Of a DNA stretch of 32,066 bases, positions 31,574 through 32,066 are shown piece by piece. Source of the stretch: Hyphomicrobium sp. (lineage in GTDB: Bacteria; Pseudomonadota; Alphaproteobacteria; Rhizobiales; Hyphomicrobiaceae). The notes under the pieces were generated by a model that saw only the letters and a program-made list of their open reading frames with translations, was not told the DNA's origin and searched no databases. The position numbers were made by a program, and so were the translations under genes. How positions within the stretch are numbered: position 1 is the stretch's first letter; each line of letters starts with the position of its first letter. The stretch covers positions 1 to 32,066 of the forward strand of contig JALHMJ010000020.1 in NCBI GenBank assembly GCA_022844105.1, read 5' to 3'.

Positions 31574-32066
31574 CCATGCATTTCAATCAGGCGCCGAGCG
31601 TCAATGCGCGTGCGGCCAGAATTGTTGACGAGATCGTTGCCAATGCCGCTGCGTTACGCTGCGCGGTATCAACGGGAGCGGGCGGTGAGCGCCTTGTCGA
31701 TCTGGGCGCGAATGTTCCCGGCGGGCTGGAAGCGGGGCGGCTTCTTGGCGAAGTTTGCATGGGTGGTTTCGGCACGGTGCAGATCACATCGTCATCGGGG
31801 CTGCCTAACTGGCCGCTCGGCGTTGTCGTGCATTCCTCCAACCCTGTGATTGCTTGTCTTGGCAGCCAATACGCAGGCTGGACAATTACCGAAGATGCGA
31901 GCGGGTTCTTCGCGTTGGGTTCGGGGCCAGCACGCGCACTCTCGCGGGTCGAGGACCTGTACAAGGAGCTCGGCTACGTCGATCATCACAACAAGGGCGC
32001 CCTGGTGATCGAGGGTGACAAGGCTCCCCCCACAACGGTCGCGGCGAACATCGCCGCAGCGTGCGG
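31570..32066 (+). CDS. mch: Methenyl-tetrahydromethanopterin cyclohydrolase (3'-truncated by window edge)
   Basis: The first 165 residues of Mch, which hydrolyses methenyl-H4MPT to N5-formyl-H4MPT. Features in order are NARAARIVDEIVANAAALR, DLGANVPGGLEAGRLLGEVC, then NPVIACLGSQYAGWTI and LGSGPARALSRVEDLYKELGY, in line with the Mch family. The start ATG at 31570 overlaps the upstream stop (ATGA); a second ATG at 31576 is in frame. The frame is open to the last base, so the end lies outside the window. It forms the next C1 step after MtdB. Confidence 0.93.
   Translation, partial: MTMHFNQAPSVNARAARIVDEIVANAAALRCAVSTGAGGERLVDLGANVPGGLEAGRLLGEVCMGGFGTVQITSSSGLPNWPLGVVVHSSNPVIACLGSQYAGWTITEDASGFFALGSGPARALSRVEDLYKELGYVDHHNKGALVIEGDKAPPTTVAANIAAAC

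Overview
The window looks like a chromosomal segment of a methylotrophic alphaproteobacterium close to Hyphomicrobium (order Hyphomicrobiales). This assignment is inferred from gene content: a complete pqqABCDE operon, a tetrahydromethanopterin (H4MPT) C1-transfer cluster (beta-RFAP synthase, mtdB, an ATP-grasp gene, mch), high GC content, and the alphaproteobacterial arrangement of an NDUFS4-like complex I subunit gene between tRNA genes.

Region 1 (1 to about 9660) looks like a genomic island. It holds a truncated glutathione transferase gene, corA, an uncharacterised protein, a GreA/GreB-like C-terminal-domain protein, a quinone-reductase-like enzyme, a GlcG/HbpS-like protein, a thioredoxin-fold protein, an egtB remnant, grxC, a DUF427 gene, dps, a short tyrosine recombinase and small unknown genes. 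Its right edge abuts an intact tRNA-Arg(UCU) gene, next to a second, broken tRNA-Arg(UCU) cut at the anticodon loop. Most recognised genes deal with thiol, oxidative or metal stress.

Region 2 (9.7 to 13.6 kb) reads as backbone: the NDUFS4-like gene, tRNA-Pro(UGG), DUF192, a double cold-shock-domain protein, glyoxalase I and a YhiN/TIGR03862-type flavoprotein.

Region 3 (13.7 to 22.7 kb) is sulfate assimilation. On the plus strand are cysH (an APS reductase by its cysteine motifs), cysD and cysN, followed by a TauE/SafE exporter and a stand-alone cyclic-nucleotide-binding domain. On the minus strand are cobA (SUMT), cysJ and cysI. Together they activate sulfate to APS, reduce it to sulfite and then to sulfide with a sirohaem enzyme; cobA supplies the first dedicated sirohaem step.

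Region 4 (23.0 to 27.3 kb) is PQQ biosynthesis, pqqA-B-C-D-E, followed by a periplasmic class I cytochrome c with a clear terminator. PQQ is the cofactor of methanol dehydrogenase, and a small cytochrome c is a plausible electron carrier nearby.

Region 5 (27.3 kb to the end) is pterin and C1 metabolism. folK and a pterin carbinolamine dehydratase gene run leftward. Beta-RFAP synthase, mtdB, an ATP-grasp gene and mch (cut by the window end) run rightward. An inverted pair of REP-like palindromes between mtdB and the ATP-grasp gene abuts the latter's ribosome binding site.

I found no CRISPR array, transposase or obvious defence system. The best leads for new biology are the tRNA-Arg/integrase junction with duplicated flanking segments, the structured pqqA leader, the folK-phhB pair beside the H4MPT genes, and the REP/ribosome-binding-site overlap.
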